Shown: positions 23,886 through 36,030 of the stretch, piece after piece
Layout: the number at the start of each line of letters is the position of its first letter
Numbering within the stretch: the stretch's first letter is position 1
NCBI RefSeq assembly: GCF_024679095.1
Contig: NC_066531.1
Span: forward strand, 6,560,507-6,624,506
Direction of reading: 5' to 3'
Length of the DNA stretch: 64,000 nt
From: Eriocheir sinensis
Taxonomy: Eukaryota; Arthropoda; Malacostraca; Decapoda; Varunidae
The notes under the pieces: generated by a model
Databases searched by the model: none
Told to the model about the DNA's origin: nothing
What the model saw: only the letters and a program-made list of their open reading frames with translations
Program-made: the position numbers and the translations under genes

Positions 23886-24299
23886 TGTGAAATATTCGAG
23901 TTAAGGACAACAAAACATGGGAAAAAAACTTTTATTTGTAGCAGAAAGGTACACACATGCAAATGAAAAAGATGACATTAAAACTGCATTAAAATGTCAT
24001 TTAGAATATGATTTATAATTATTACTGCCGGTTATTCATATTGAGATAATGGTGGTAAGAAAGCTTGTTAGAGACGTCTGCCAGTGTGAGGGAGGAGGAA
24101 CGAAAGGTCGAGGTGACCACATCGCGAACATCATGACTTATGAGTGAAGTAAAACGAGGTTACTTGGTTTCTGTTTACAAAGTTCCAAGTGGAAAAACAA
24201 CTTTATTGTGAATTCAGTGTATACTTTTCTGGAGTATTGTGTTTACTGAGTGAATTGGTGACCAATTTGTTGCTATTTGTGTCTTGCTTGAAGATATTC

Positions 24300-24940
24300 A
24301 TCATTGGATTCAAAGCTATGGTATTAATGTGCAATAGTCATCATAACAAAATACGTAGTAATTAATTATATATGTCAACCTATTTATTTTCATGAGATCA
24401 TGGTATGACCACTGAAAAACATAGCTTTTTATCTTGGCTACATTACAAATTCAGTATATAATTACTCTATTAGTGGAATCTAGTTTTCAGCATCTTTTAT
24501 TATTATGCCAATATTCTAAGCACTCAGCTTGCAAACATGCTTAGGTTTATGTTGTCAGTTTGGGTCGGACTTATGTGAACACTTTACCAAGTGACCTAAG
24601 ATTACTCAATGCTCGCTAAGCTATGGTATTAACGTGCAATGGTCATCATACCAAAATACGTAGTAATTAATTATATATGTCAACCTAATTATTTTCATGA
24701 GATCATGGTATGACCGCTGAAAACATAGCTTTTATTTATCTTAGCTCCATTACAAATTCAGTATATAATTATTCATACATTCAATAAAGTAGTGGAATCC
24801 AGTTTTCAGCATCTTTTATTATTATGCCAATATTCTAAACACTCAGCTTGCAAACACGCTTAGGCTTATGTTGTCAGCTTGGGTCGGACTTACGTGAACA
24901 CTTTACCAAGTGACCTAAGATTACTCAATGCTACCATATA
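24300..24940. repeat. 315-bp tandem duplication inside Harbinger copy A
   Basis: The segment from AAGCTATGGTATTAATGTGC through AAGATTACTCAATGCT occurs twice back to back (about 24315-24615 and 24618-24935). The same duplication is present in copy B, so it predates their separation. It contains no coding signal. Confidence 0.85.
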
Positions 24941-25088
24941 GGTATACTACATCTTTGATTGTGATTTCATCAGAGAGCACTGGAGAGCAGCATGAGTCTA
25001 ATTAGGTGCTAATGAATATCCTGCCTACATCACAGACTACATAAAATGCAAATATGATCAGTGCCTAAAGGTGTTATAAGCTAATGAT

Positions 25089-25192
<104 letters not shown>

Positions 25193-25419
25193 CCTAATGT
25201 CCCTCCCACTTTTGAAGGCCAAATGACGCCCCTGATTGTAACAACGCATCTTGTAACACCCATGACTGGGTGCGGGTGCAAATCTCCTCATTTAACACCG
25301 ATAAATTAATCTAGGCTCTAGGGAACTATGAAAAATCCAAGTTAGAGAGTGCTGGCTGTGGAGATTGAACCAGTGACCTTCGACATACAAAGCCATGTCT
25401 GTCAGTTGAGCCAATAAAG

Positions 25420-25700
25420 GTAAAGGTAAAGTTGGGGCATACCCTGTAGCAGCGCGTGACCTCGGTGCTCATCTCCGTAACATTGGGCCTTGAGCCTGTG
25501 GTGAGAGGGAGCCCATTACCCCGGGACACAGGGCCAGTGTGACATCCGGGCTACCACAGTTTCCCCAGGTAGTCACTTATCGACCAGCCCGAGAGGGAGG
25601 ATGATCAGCTGGGTGAGCTGCACGCCGACTGCCCAGGCCGGGATTCGAACCCGGGCCCGCGTAGAAGCCAGGCATGCTGACCACTAGACCACGGAGGCGT
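25420..25700 (-). mobile_element. tRNA-derived SINE inside Harbinger copy A
   Basis: Read on the minus strand: an A box (TGGTCTAGTGGTCAGCATG), B box (GGGTTCGAATCCC), then a body and a tail with GGATGTCACACTGGCCCTGT ending in ACCTTTACCTTTA. The anticodon loop CTTCTAC gives a UCU-like (Arg) anticodon. The same insertion is present at the matching place in copy B (33645-33935), so it inserted before these copies separated. Confidence 0.85.
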
Positions 25701-25989
25701 ATTGGAGCCCAATCTCAAGTGAACCCACTCACAATGGCACACAATTTTTTTCCGGTAAATTGTGCTTTGAATGAATTTGCTAATCATTTCTGTCGAAAAA
25801 CAGCACAAATTATTTTTCACCTTCCACCCTAACCTCCTCAGTAATAAAAAATAAAAAGTGACAAAATCATAGCCTTGAGGCAGTAATATTCAGCCCCAGC
25901 ATCAAAAATTATACTGCTGCCCTATGAAGGCATCTCTTAACTCCGATGAAGTAGGTGGTGACTGGTGGAGCAGCTTCATTGTCATCCCT

Positions 25990-26290
25990 TGCAGTGGCTG
26001 GTGTCATTGGGCCAGCAGATGATGAAACAGTGGCTGGTGTCATTGGGCCAGCAGATGATGAAACAGTGGCTGGTGTCATTGGGCCAGCAGATGATGAAAC
26101 AGTGGCTGGTGTCATAGGGCAAGCAGATGATGAAGCAGTGGCTGGTGTCATTGGGCCAGCAGATGATGAAACAGTGGCTGGTGTCATTGGGCCAGCAGAT
26201 GATGAAACAGTGGCTGGTGTCATAGGGCAAGCAGATGATGAAGCAGTGGCTGGTGTCAGGGCCAACAGATATTGAAGCAGTGGCTGTTGC
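25990..26290 (-). repeat. 36-bp minisatellite, copy A (about 7 units)
   Basis: Units of 36 bp (on + GTGGCTGGTGTCATTGGGCC then AGCAGATGATGAAACA) repeat about seven times, then degenerate. On the minus strand each unit reads GPMTPATVSSSA or, in another frame, CWPNDTSHCFII. The + strand is also open (VAGVIGPADDET). It sits in what should be the last exon of the element's Myb-like gene. Confidence 0.85.
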
Positions 26291-28568
26291 CGGAGCAGCT
26301 AATGGTATATTTTCCACAAGTAATGAACAATGTGCTGGGATGGTCTCTAGCAATACTGATAAAGTGTGTATCTACAAAGAATATGAATTTAAGGGTAATT
26401 AATAAATTGTTTTAATAAGAATATAAAAGTTTTTGCCAAAAACATACAGGCCAGTCAATATTTCACTGCTGCTTGACCGTTGCTGCTGTCCTATCCCTAG
26501 CACATCATGTCAATGCTGAATGGCTCTGGTACCCCTTCAAATACATGAGACGAGCAGCCTATGATGTCATACACCAGTTTATCTACCACAGTTAATGTCA
26601 TAGTTATATAGGCAGGCGCCTGCGTATCTGTGGTGCCACATGTGTGGGGCACTCAGGTGCTGGGGGAAATGTCATTTTTATGAAGGGGCAGGGGTAAACC
26701 AGTGTATGCTGTGAGGCCTTGGTGTGGAAGTTCCCTGCCTGAACTGTGCAGCTAATCCCCCATACAGTGAGGGCCTTTTTTACTCCCTCAGGGGCTGTGC
26801 AGCTGAGAGAGTGGTGTACATGAGTGTGAGTGTGTGAGTAAGAGTGTGCCTGTCTTGGCTAAAACCCTTCACTGGGGGAAGACAACCAAGGTATTTAGAT
26901 AGATTGATAGTCATTGACAGATGAACATTAAAAAAAATTCTATATCAAATATGCAGTTCACTGCTATTAACTTATTAACTTTAAGCTGAAATAAAGGCAC
27001 TGTGGCCAGTATAGCTGCATTCTGTGAGCACATAAAAAACTAACTAATATAAGTTTTACATTTAAAGACATAACAACTAAAAAAAATTACCAGTCTGCCG
27101 CTGCTCATTCTTGCACTTGGCAATGCAAGGCTTTCATTTTTGTTGTACGTTGTACCAACGCCTCTCAGTCATCCTGCGTACGGGGTCCACTCCCAGGGAA
27201 GGCACTGTCAGGTTATAAATGTGAAGCAAGTTTCTTAATCGTTTCACTATGGCATGCTTTTTATTTCCCATACCTTCTCCAATAACATTTAATACATGCT
27301 GTGATGGAAAGCTTAATCAGCACCAATATTTTATTTACATGCATCATTAGACATTAACTTTTTAGTTGTTATGAACATGGCCATAAATACTACTTTTCAT
27401 TACCTACTTTTCTAAAATGCTTTTCTCGAAGTAGGATGATATTACACAATACAGCTATACAAAAAAATTCAAAGCAATAATCTTAATTCCATTCTTTTGA
27501 GTACTTCTAACCTAACATTATATCACCAGAAACTGTTTGACCAATGCTATCAAAATAATATTTTAATCTTACTTTACCATTCTCATCAAATCTACCTATT
27601 CCGATATAGTCTTAACATAAAATATTTGTAAAAGTGTTGAGAGCCTGGCATGCCCAACCCACCCCAAAAAAATCTAAATAAGGAATAAATAAAATAACAG
27701 GTAAATATGACTTGACTCTCTTATACTAACCCCCTTTCCACCCTAACAAACTTGGGGACCTATCATGTTAGGTTAGGACGTGTTTGGTAGGACATGTGAA
27801 GCAGGAGTTGGTTTAGTTATGTTAGATTGTTGAGGGAGTGGGGGTTGCAGCAGAAATGGTCATGATGATGCTATTCACGTGAAGCAGTAGGAAAAAGTAT
27901 GTTCTGTTTGGAAACTCTGTGGTTGTGTTTGTATACAAAAATACCCATTTGACGAGGTTAGGTTAGTTTGCAAGTTACTTGAATCATGAATATGTGAATA
28001 TGTAACAAAAAAAAAAAATAAATAAAAGCGTTAACCTTAATTTCATTATCTTGAGCACATTCCAATCTAACATTATATCACCATAATCTGTTTGACCAAT
28101 GCTATAAATATACTGTTTTAATCTTACTTTACCATTCTCACAAAACCTACCCATTCCCATATAGTCTTGACATAAAGTACTTGTAAAAGTGTCCATAGTC
28201 TGGCAAAAAAAATAATAAACAAATAAAAAATAATAAACAAATAAAAATAAATATAGAATGAAAACAGGGCAAATATGCCATAACTATCTATACCAACCCC
28301 CTCTTCCCCCCCAACAAACTTGGCATGTTAAGTTAGGATGTGTTCGGTAGGACAGGGCAGGTTTGGCATGGTTAGGTTTAGTTATGTTAGGTTGTTGAGG
28401 GAGAGGGGGTTGTGGCAGAAATGGTCATAATGAAACTATTCAGATACAGAATGAAAAGGTATGTTCTGTTTGGAAGGTCAGTGGTTGTGTTATTATGCAA
28501 AAAATACCCAATTGATTAGGTTTGGTTAGTTTGTAAGCTGATTGAACCATGAATATGTGATTACCAAC
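26291..28568 (-). pseudogene. middle part of the copy A Myb-like gene: exon 2 and flanks
   Basis: On the minus strand an acceptor (CATCACAG, about 27310) opens a frame reading NVIGEGMGNKKHAIVKRL, then LGVDPVRRMTERRWYNVQQK, one in-frame stop, and KCKNEQRQT before a GTAATT donor near 27090. The ERRWYNVQQK block resembles the Trp-containing helix of Harbinger-type Myb/SANT proteins. The rest of the interval is AT-rich intron with a recurrent CCTAACCTAAC-type motif. The stop makes this copy non-functional. Confidence 0.55.
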
Positions 28569-28876
28569 CTTGTTACAGCTTCTGCCACTTCAGTCCATGC
28601 TCTCTTCTTATCCTCAAGGGTGATACTCTTCCCATAACACCCTCTGATTATACGTATTTTTTCTTGAATGTGATGTAAGAAGACCGTTTCATCGGGCGAC
28701 CAATTAAACTTACTCCTTTTCTGCGCTGGTTCTCCGGCCCGTAGATCATTGGGGCAGATGACGTGGTTATGGTGCGGTAATTTCAGCAGAGCAAGTCGTG
28801 ACGCAGGAGGGGAGATAAGGGTATTGACGAGTGACGGAGTAAAAGCAGCCTTTGAGGCTGCTTCTATCTGCCACAA
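28569..28876 (-). CDS. Harbinger Myb/SANT-like DNA-binding protein, first exon (copy A)
   Basis: The minus-strand frame is open for about 100 residues and contains AQKRSKFNWSPDETVFLH, then IRIIRGCYGKSITLEDKKRA and WTEVAEAVTR. It is followed by an AACAAG/GTTGGT donor near 28569. The spaced Trp residues and basic helix match Myb/SANT-like (Myb_DNA-bind_5) proteins that partner Harbinger transposase and bind element ends. Copies B and C carry a five-base insertion (GCACA) just upstream that shifts this frame, so copy A is the only one with it open. No convincing ATG is seen; the start is uncertain. Confidence 0.6.
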
Positions 28877-29172
28877 AACTCAGTATTTTCTTGTGTTTGC
28901 CATTTATTATGTTTATGTTGTACATTTATACATATTTTCTTTATTTTTCTTTTGAAATATATACTTAATTCATGTCGGATGTTTACGTTTTGCACGGAGG
29001 CATCCTTAGCAACGAGCCCGCCATAAAGAAGAAGAAGAAGAAGATAATAGTAGCCTGGGATTTGCTAATACTTACACTCAAAGTTGACGAGGATAGCTTT
29101 TACTCTATTTGAAACTATTAACTTTGATAGTAACTTTAAGAGTAAAAGTTAATAGCTCTCGAGGATACGGGA

Positions 29173-29550
29173 CCTGACCTCCGTCACATTTTTTCAGTTA
29201 TGTTTTTATTGGTAACGGAACCAGCACACATTTAAGCTACGTGATGAACAAAGAATGATATGGATGAGGTACATAAGTAAGTGCCTCTTTTGAGAAACCG
29301 TGAAAACACGCGTGTATGGCGTAGCACTCGTCCCAGCATACAGAGGCTTATGTGCCCAAGTCCTGGCGCGCTCCTCTCTGAAGGAGGATGCGACGTGTTC
29401 CTATGAATTATTCAAATATTTACTTATATCGCATGTTTCTTTAACCTGGCTATATCATCGTGTTCTGGTGACCTCTCTATGGGGAAAAGTGGATTATTTC
29501 AAGAATAGATAAACTTCTAAATGGCAAAGATATGCAATAAGTTAGGGTAG
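29173..29550. other. spacer between Harbinger copy A and a SINE
   Basis: No gene or repeat is recognised. This is part of the inferred intron 2. Confidence 0.4.
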
Positions 29551-29877
29551 GCGGTGGCTGAGTGGTAGCGTGCTGGGCCCACATTCAGCACGTGATGGAC
29601 GACGCGAGTTCGAATCCCCACGCTACGACCTCGGATTTTTCACTCACCGCCGAGTGGCTAAAAACTACCCACATGCTGTCCTGAAGACCACCCATCAATC
29701 ATCTAGAGGAAACCGTCCAAGTGAATCAAGAAGGAGTTCCGGGGGGCAGCATGAGCCAAGAGAAGACGGCGCCACTATAAACACTTGCCTGCGCCATGAC
29801 GGGCTGGGGCCGAATACCATCCAGGACCCTCAAGCAAGCCTGCCGGCGCTATAGGTTCAGACGTCAAAAAAAAAAAT
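29551..29877 (+). mobile_element. tRNA-derived SINE, full copy with poly(A)
   Basis: Same family as 21157-21531. A box GGTGGCTGAGTGGTAGCG, class-II-like variable arm, B box GAGTTCGAATCCCC, body with GGAGTTCCGGGGGGCAGCAT and GGCGCCACTATAAACACTTG, ending GCGCTATAGGTTCAGACG and poly(A). It lacks the 36-bp internal duplication seen in the other copy. Confidence 0.85.
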
Positions 29878-29929
29878 AATAATATGTACCAGACAAGCAA
29901 ATTTCCTTTTCCTTTTTCCTATTTCATTA

Positions 29930-29933
<4 letters not shown>

Positions 29934-29987
<54 letters not shown>
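29934..29987. repeat. (AC)n microsatellite next to Ig exon 3
   Basis: About 54 bp of AC ending 33 bp upstream of the exon, placed where it may overlap branch-point sequence. Confidence 0.95.
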
Positions 29988-29990
<3 letters not shown>

Positions 29991-30020
29991 TTTTGTTCTC
30001 CTTGCCGTCCTCTCCCCCAG

Positions 30021-30168
30021 GTGGAGGCGGGAGGCAACGTCACCAGCGCAACGCTCAAGCTGCTGGTGAGGCGGGAACACAATGGGGCGACGCTCACCTG
30101 CACCGCTTCCAACCCCGCCCTGCCCGGGGAACGCCACCTGTCAGACTCCATCAAGCTGAGCGTCTACT
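30021..30168 (+). CDS. Ig-superfamily protein, exon (C-terminal half of an Ig domain)
   Basis: Internal exon between acceptor TCTCCCCCAG and donor CTACT/GTGAGT. It begins in phase 0, fitting the preceding exon, and ends in phase 1 like the exon at 18169. It reads VEAGGNVTSATLKLLVRREH (D-E strands; NVT is a possible N-glycosylation site), then GATLTCTASNPALPG (F strand with the second Cys) and SDSIKLSVY (G strand). With 21673-21824 it completes one Ig domain: Cys, core Trp, Cys. The ATLTC-x-ASNP pattern is typical of arthropod cell-adhesion Ig proteins; which one is unresolved. It lies between two large inverted Harbinger copies. Confidence 0.8.
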
Positions 30169-31306
30169 GTGAGTAAAAGGGAAGCTGTGCGAGGGGGAAG
30201 GAGAGAGGTTACGCCTTTTATGTCAGAGTGCAGGTCGAAGGAGATGATGTAGGATTGTTGTACGCCTGTATATGCTGTGATAGGAGAGGAGGGTGTGTTA
30301 AGATTAGAAAGGACAAGGTGGTAAGACAGTTATGGAGTGGTTAGGCTGATTATCTTGTGTCCAGTCTGTTTCTTTTATTTCAAGGGGGATTTTGCTGTGT
30401 TGTACATACCCGTGATGTTATATACAAAGAATATGTGTAGGGAATAGTCTGACTGAGGTGAGGAATAAGTGTCAGTGTGTTGTTGTAAAGGTGATGAAGA
30501 GAAGCCGTTTAGTGAAGGGAACGAAATAAGGTGAAAAAGGGAGACTGTTTTTCTCTTGAGGTGGAGGTGCTGTGCTATACATGTTTGTTGCTTATAGAGT
30601 TAAGAAAGGAATATTTGAGAGGGAGGGAATACAGGTGTCAACATTTAAGGTAAGAAATGAAGCTTAAGTTAGGGAAGAAAGGAGAGAGAGAGAGATGCTA
30701 TGTAAATGGGAGGAAGCAAAGCTATCACTCTGTCGTATAAAAGGAGAGGATGTAATGTTGGTATACGTCTGTGATGCTGCGAGGGTGTGGAAACAAGCTG
30801 TGTGCAAGAGAAGGGGAGGGACAAAGGTGTGTCTTTTATAAGTCGAACGGTAAAGATTTCAGTCCTTCTTGTTGTCAGGGGGAAGGGAGAGGTGTGTAAG
30901 GGAAAGAAAAGATGTGTCGCTCATTTTTCGTCTCTGCAATATTGGTTTAAGGTTGAAGGGGGGAAGTATGTGACGGGATGAGTCGATAGGCTGCCAGGTT
31001 ACTTTTGATGTTAGAGGGAAGAAGGGCATTGGAGGTGTGTGTAAGAGCAAGGAGAGGTACCAAGGCATTCGTGTGTTACGATGGTGAGTTGTTCAGTGTT
31101 TTGCCAGTGTGTGGAAGTGAGAATCTGTGAGTGTGGGCGTGCTGTATAGTTGTAAGTTTATATTGCCTATCGCTAAGTCTATATACCAAGTCAAGTCATA
31201 CGCAGGTCTGTGGGAGGAGACACGGCCGAGGCGTGGTTTATGCGTGACTGCTTGGAGCCAAACTAGAGAATGTAGAAACAGGGATTTAGATAAAACGAGG
31301 AAAGGC
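30169..31306 (+). other. intron 3, first part
   Basis: Purine-rich non-coding sequence beginning with a GTGAGT donor. No repeat or exon is recognised before Harbinger copy B. Confidence 0.5.
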
Positions 31307-31609
31307 GGGCCCGTATCCTCGAGAGCTATTAACTTTTACTCTTAAAGTTACTATCAAAGTTAATAGTTTCAAATTATTAAGAGTAAAAGCTATCCTCGTC
31401 AACTTTGAGTGTAAGTATTAGCAAATCCCTGGCTACTGTTATCTTCTTCTTCTTCTTCTTAATGGCGGGCTCGTTGCTAAGGACGCCTCCGTGCAAAACG
31501 TAAACATCCGACATGAATTAAGTATATATTTCAAATGAAAAATAAAGAAAAGATGTATAAATGTACAACATAAACATAATAAATGGCAAACACAAGAAAA
31601 TACTGAGTT

Positions 31610-31925
31610 TTGTGGCAGATAGAAGCAGCCTCAAAGGCTGTTTTTACTCCGTCACTCGTCAATACCCTTATCTCCCCTCCTGCGTCACGACTTGCTCTGC
31701 TGAAATTACCGCACCATAACCACGTCATCTGCCCCAATGAGCACATCTACGGGCCGGGGAACCAGCGCAGAAAAGGAGTAAGTTTAATTGGTCGCCAGAT
31801 GAAACGGTCTTCTTACATCAAATTCAAGAAAAAATACGTATAATCAGAGGGTGTTATGGGAAGAGTATCACCCCTGAGGATAAGAAGAGAGCGTGGACTG
31901 AAGTGGCAGAAGCTGTAACAAGGTT
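31610..31925 (+). pseudogene. Harbinger Myb/SANT-like first exon, copy B
   Basis: Encodes the same WSPDETVFLH, IRIIRGCYGKSITPEDKKRA and AWTEVAEAVTR blocks as copy A. A GCACA insertion near 31738 breaks the upstream frame. It ends at an AAG/GTTGGT donor, but exon 2 is deleted from this copy. Not functional. Confidence 0.7.
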
Positions 31926-32879
31926 GGTAATCACATATTCATGGTTCAATCAGCTTACAAACTAACCTAACCTAATCAATTGGGTATTTTTTTTCATAAT
32001 AACACAACCACTGACCTTCCAAACAGAACATACCTTTTCATTCTGTATCTGAATAGTTTCATTATGACCATTTCTGCCACAACCCCCTCTCCCTCAACAA
32101 CCTAACATAACTAAACCTAACCATGCCAAACCTGCCCCGTCCTACCGAACACATCCTAACTTAACATGCCAAGTTTGTTGGGGGGGAAGAGGGGGTTGGT
32201 ATAGATAGTTAAGGCATATTTGCCCTGTTTTCATTCTTTATTTATTTTTATTTGTTTATTATTTTTTTTATTTGGGGGGGGGGGGGGGGATGCTAGGCAT
32301 GCCAGACTATGGACACTTTTACAAGTACTTTATGTCAAGACTATATGGGAATGGGCAGGTTTTGTTTTGTTTTGTGAGGGAGTAAAAAAGGCCCTCACTG
32401 TATGGGGGATTAGCTGCACAGTTCAGACAGGGAACTTCCACACCAAGGCCTCACAGCATACACTGGTTTACCCCTGCCCCTTCATAACAATGACATTTCC
32501 CCCAGCACCTGAGTGCCCCACACATGTGGCACCACAGATACGCAGGCGCCTGCCTATATAACTATGACATTAACTGTGGTAGATAAACTGGTGTATGACA
32601 TCATAGGCTGCTCGTCTCATGTATTTGAAGGGGTACCAGAGCCATTCAGCATTGACATGATGTGCTAGGGATAGGACAGCAGCAACGGTCAAGCAGCAGT
32701 GAAATATTGACTGGCCTGTAAGTTTTTGGCAAAAACTTTTATATTCTTATTAAAACAATTTATTAATTACTCTTAAATTCATATTCTTTGTAGATACACA
32801 CTTTATCAGTAATGCTAGAGACCATCCCAGCACATTGTTCATTACTTGTGGAAAAGATACCATTAGCTGCTCCGGCAAC

Positions 32880-33352
32880 AGCCACTGCTTCAATATCTGC
32901 TGTCCCTGACACCAGCCACTGCTTCATCATCTGCTGGCCCTATGACACCAGCCACTGTTTCATCATCTGCTGGCCCTATGACACCAGCCACTGCTTCATC
33001 ATCTGCTGGCCCTATGACACCAGCCACTGCTTCATCATCTGCTGGCCCACACAGCCACTGCTTCATCATCTGCTGGCCCTATGACACCAGCCACTGCTTC
33101 ATCATCTGCTGGCCCTATGACACCAGCCACTGCTTCATCATCTGCTGGCCCTATGACACCAGCCACTGCTTCATCATCTGCTGGCCCTATGACACCAGCC
33201 ACTGTTTCATCATCTGCTGGCCCTATGACACCAGCCACTGTTTCATCATCTGCTGGCCCTATGACACCAGCCACTGCTTCATCATCTGCTGGCCCTATGA
33301 CACCAGCCACTGTTTCATCATCTGCTGGCCCAATGACACCAGCCACTGCAAG
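32880..33352 (+). repeat. 36-bp minisatellite, copy B (about 13 units)
   Basis: Units TGACACCAGCCACTGCTTCA plus TCATCTGCTGGCCCTA repeat about thirteen times; one unit is shortened at about 33045. Several frames are open on both strands, as in copy A. It is followed by GATTACAATGAAGCTGCTCC, the conserved downstream sequence shared by all three copies. Confidence 0.85.
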
Positions 33353-33644
33353 GGATTACAATGAAGCTGCTCCACCAGTCACCACCTACTTCATCGGAGT
33401 TAAGAGATGCCTTTCATAGAGCAGCAGTATAATTTGTTGATGCTGGGGCTGAATATTACTGCCTCAAGGCTATGATTTTGTCACTTTTTTTTATTACTGA
33501 GGAGGTTAGGGTGTAAGGGGTGAAAAATAATATCTGCTGTATTTCGATAGAAATGGTTAGCAAATTCATTCAAAGCACAAAATTTACCGGAAAAAAAATT
33601 GTGTGCCATTGTGAGTGGGTTCAATTGAGATTGGGCTCCAATAC

Positions 33645-33935
33645 GCCTCCGTGGTCTAGTGGTCAGCATGCCTGGCTTCTACGCGGGCCCAGGTTCGAAT
33701 CCCGGCCTGGGCAGTCGGCGTGCAGCTCACCCAGCTGATCATCCTCCCTCTCGGGCTGGTCGATAAATGACTACCTGGGGAAACTGTGGTAACCCGGATG
33801 TCACACTGGCCCTGTGTCCCGGGGTAATGGGCTCCCTCCCACCACAGGCTCAAGGCCCAATGTTACGGAGATGAGCACCGAGGCCACGCGCTGCTACAGC
33901 GTATGCCCCCAACTTTACCTTTACCTTTATTGGCT
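33645..33935 (+). mobile_element. tRNA-derived SINE inside Harbinger copy B
   Basis: Head with GGTCTAGTGGTCAGCATGCC and AGGTTCGAATCCCGGCC, body, then tail GTAACCCGGATGTCACACTG ending CCCAACTTTACCTTTACC. It is the counterpart of 25420-25700 and is complete from head to tail. Confidence 0.88.
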
Positions 33936-34158
33936 CGACTGACAGACATGGCTTTGTATGTCGAAGGTCACTGGTTCAATCTCCACAACCAGCACTCTCT
34001 AACTTGGATTTTTCTGAGTTCCCTAGAGCCTAGATTAATTTCTCGGTGTTAAATGAGGAGATTTGCACCGGCACCCAGTCATGGGTGTTACTAGATGCGT
34101 TGTTACAATCAGGGGCGTCATTTGGCCTTCAAAAGTGGGAGGGACATTAGGGCAGACA

Positions 34159-34162
<4 letters not shown>

Positions 34163-34250
<88 letters not shown>
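34163..34250. repeat. (TA)n microsatellite in copy B
   Basis: About 88 bp of TA at the position matching 25092-25188. Confidence 0.95.
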
Positions 34251-34256
<6 letters not shown>

Positions 34257-34419
34257 ATCATTAGCTTATAGCACCTTTAGGCACTGATCATATTTGCATT
34301 TTATGTAGTCTGTGATGCAGGCAGGATATTCATTAGCACCTAATTAGACTCATGCTGCTCTCCAGTGCTCTCTGATGAACTCACAATCAAAGATGTAGTA
34401 TACCTATATGGTAGCATTG

Positions 34420-35060
34420 AGTAATCTTAGGTCACTTGGTAAAGTGTTCACCTAAGTCCGACCCAAGCTGACAACATAAACCTAAGCGTGTTTGCAAGCT
34501 GAGTGTTTAGAATATTGGCATAATAATAAAAGATGCTGAAAACTGGATTCCACTACTTTATTGAATATATGAATAATTATATACTGAATTTGTAATGGAG
34601 CTAAGATAAAAAAAAAGCTATGTTTTCAGCGGTCATACCATGATCTCATGAACATAATTAGGTTGACATATATAATTAATTACTACGTATTTTGGTATGA
34701 TGACCATTGCACGTTAATACCATAGCTTTGCGAGCACTGAGTAATCTTAGGTCACTTGGTAAAGTGTTCACATAAGTCCGACCCAAACTGACAACATAAA
34801 CCTAAGCATGTTTGCAAGGTGAGTGCTTAGAATATTGGCATAATAATAAAAGATGCTGAAAACTAGATTCCACTAATAGAGTAATTATAAACTGAATTTG
34901 TAATGGCGCCAAGATAAAAAAGCCAAGATAAAAAAGCTATGTTTTTCAGTGGTCATACCATGATCTCATGAAAATAAATAGGTTGACATATATAATTGAT
35001 TACTACGTATTTTGTTATGATGACTATTGCACATTAATACCATAGCTTTGAATCCAATGA
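34420..35060. repeat. 315-bp tandem duplication inside Harbinger copy B
   Basis: Counterpart of 24300-24940; each unit starts GAGTAATCTTAGGTCACTTG and ends ACCATAGCTTTG. A short local repeat (AGCCAAGATAAAAAAGC) occurs only in this copy near 34920. Confidence 0.85.
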
Positions 35061-35499
35061 TGAATATCTTCAAGCAAGACACAAACAGCAACAGATTGGT
35101 CACCAATTCACTCAGTAAACACAATACTCCAGAAAAGTATACACTGAATTCACAATAAAGTTGTTTTTGCACTTGGAACTTTGTAAACAGAAACCAAGTA
35201 ACCTCGTTTTACTTCACTCATAAGTCATGATGTTCGCGATGTGGTCACCTCGACCTTTCGTTCCTCCTCCCTCACACTGGCAGACGTCTCTAACAAGCTT
35301 TCTTACCACCATTATCTCAATATGAATAACCGGCAGCAATAATTATAAATCATATTCTAAATGACATTTTAATGCAATTTTAATGTCATCTTTTTCATTT
35401 GCATGTGTGTACCATTCTGCTACAAATAAAAGTTTTTTTCCCATGTTTTGTTTTCCTTAACTTGAATATTTCACATTTTAATCAATAACAAAGGCATCA

Positions 35500-36030
35500 A
35501 ACACTAATTGTATGTTCAAGCTATGTTTATTTTTTTTTCTGTTGACATAAACTACATCGTTTTCCTTTGGTGCCATTATTTTCACATGGGTACAGTCTAT
35601 CACTCCCACAACACCGGCAAGTTGGTAGAATTCTGCTTGCTTTACACGGATCTCCACCCTATCAAGGGGAGACTGGACAAACCTCCCGACTACCTACGGG
35701 TCACTGAGGGCGGCCAGAGTTTCCACAATCACCCTGCTTACACTACTCTGGCTTACCCCTAACTCATCACTTGAACACTGCAGCACTTTTCCTGAAGCCA
35801 AGTACCTTTAAGTCAAAATCACTTTCAACCCCGGGGTGAGGGAATGCTCCCTTTGAACTGGATCTTGTAGCTCTCTTCTCACCAAATCAGTCACATACTC
35901 CATTCCTGCACGGTCTAATATGTATGTCTTGACAAGTTCACCATCGTTATACAGTTCCAAAGAGCCCTATCAAACTCTAAATTGCGGAGGCGGGTCGGAC
36001 GAGGAAGTCCGGTGGCCATGTTGATATGGG
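35500..36030 (-). pseudogene. Harbinger transposase fragment, copy B
   Basis: The reverse complement of this interval carries the same HARBI1-like blocks as 23338-23885, including GV(I/V)DYTHV-like sequence ending in the NRK motif. Several stops are present and the 3' half is likewise absent. Confidence 0.65.

Noticed and set aside
25955..26275. Repeat protein VAGVIGPADDE on the + strand of the minisatellite
   Set aside because: It is the antisense reading of a 36-bp array that is open in many frames; the element's Myb-like gene runs on the other strand.
33650..33720. tRNA-like sequence with A and B boxes inside Harbinger copy B
   Set aside because: It is duplicated at the same site in copy A and continues into a SINE body; the anticodon stem is poorly paired.
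35508..35762. 84-residue + strand frame in Harbinger copy B, and its counterpart at 23562-23849
   Set aside because: They are the antisense of the transposase fragment that carries the recognisable HARBI1 motifs.
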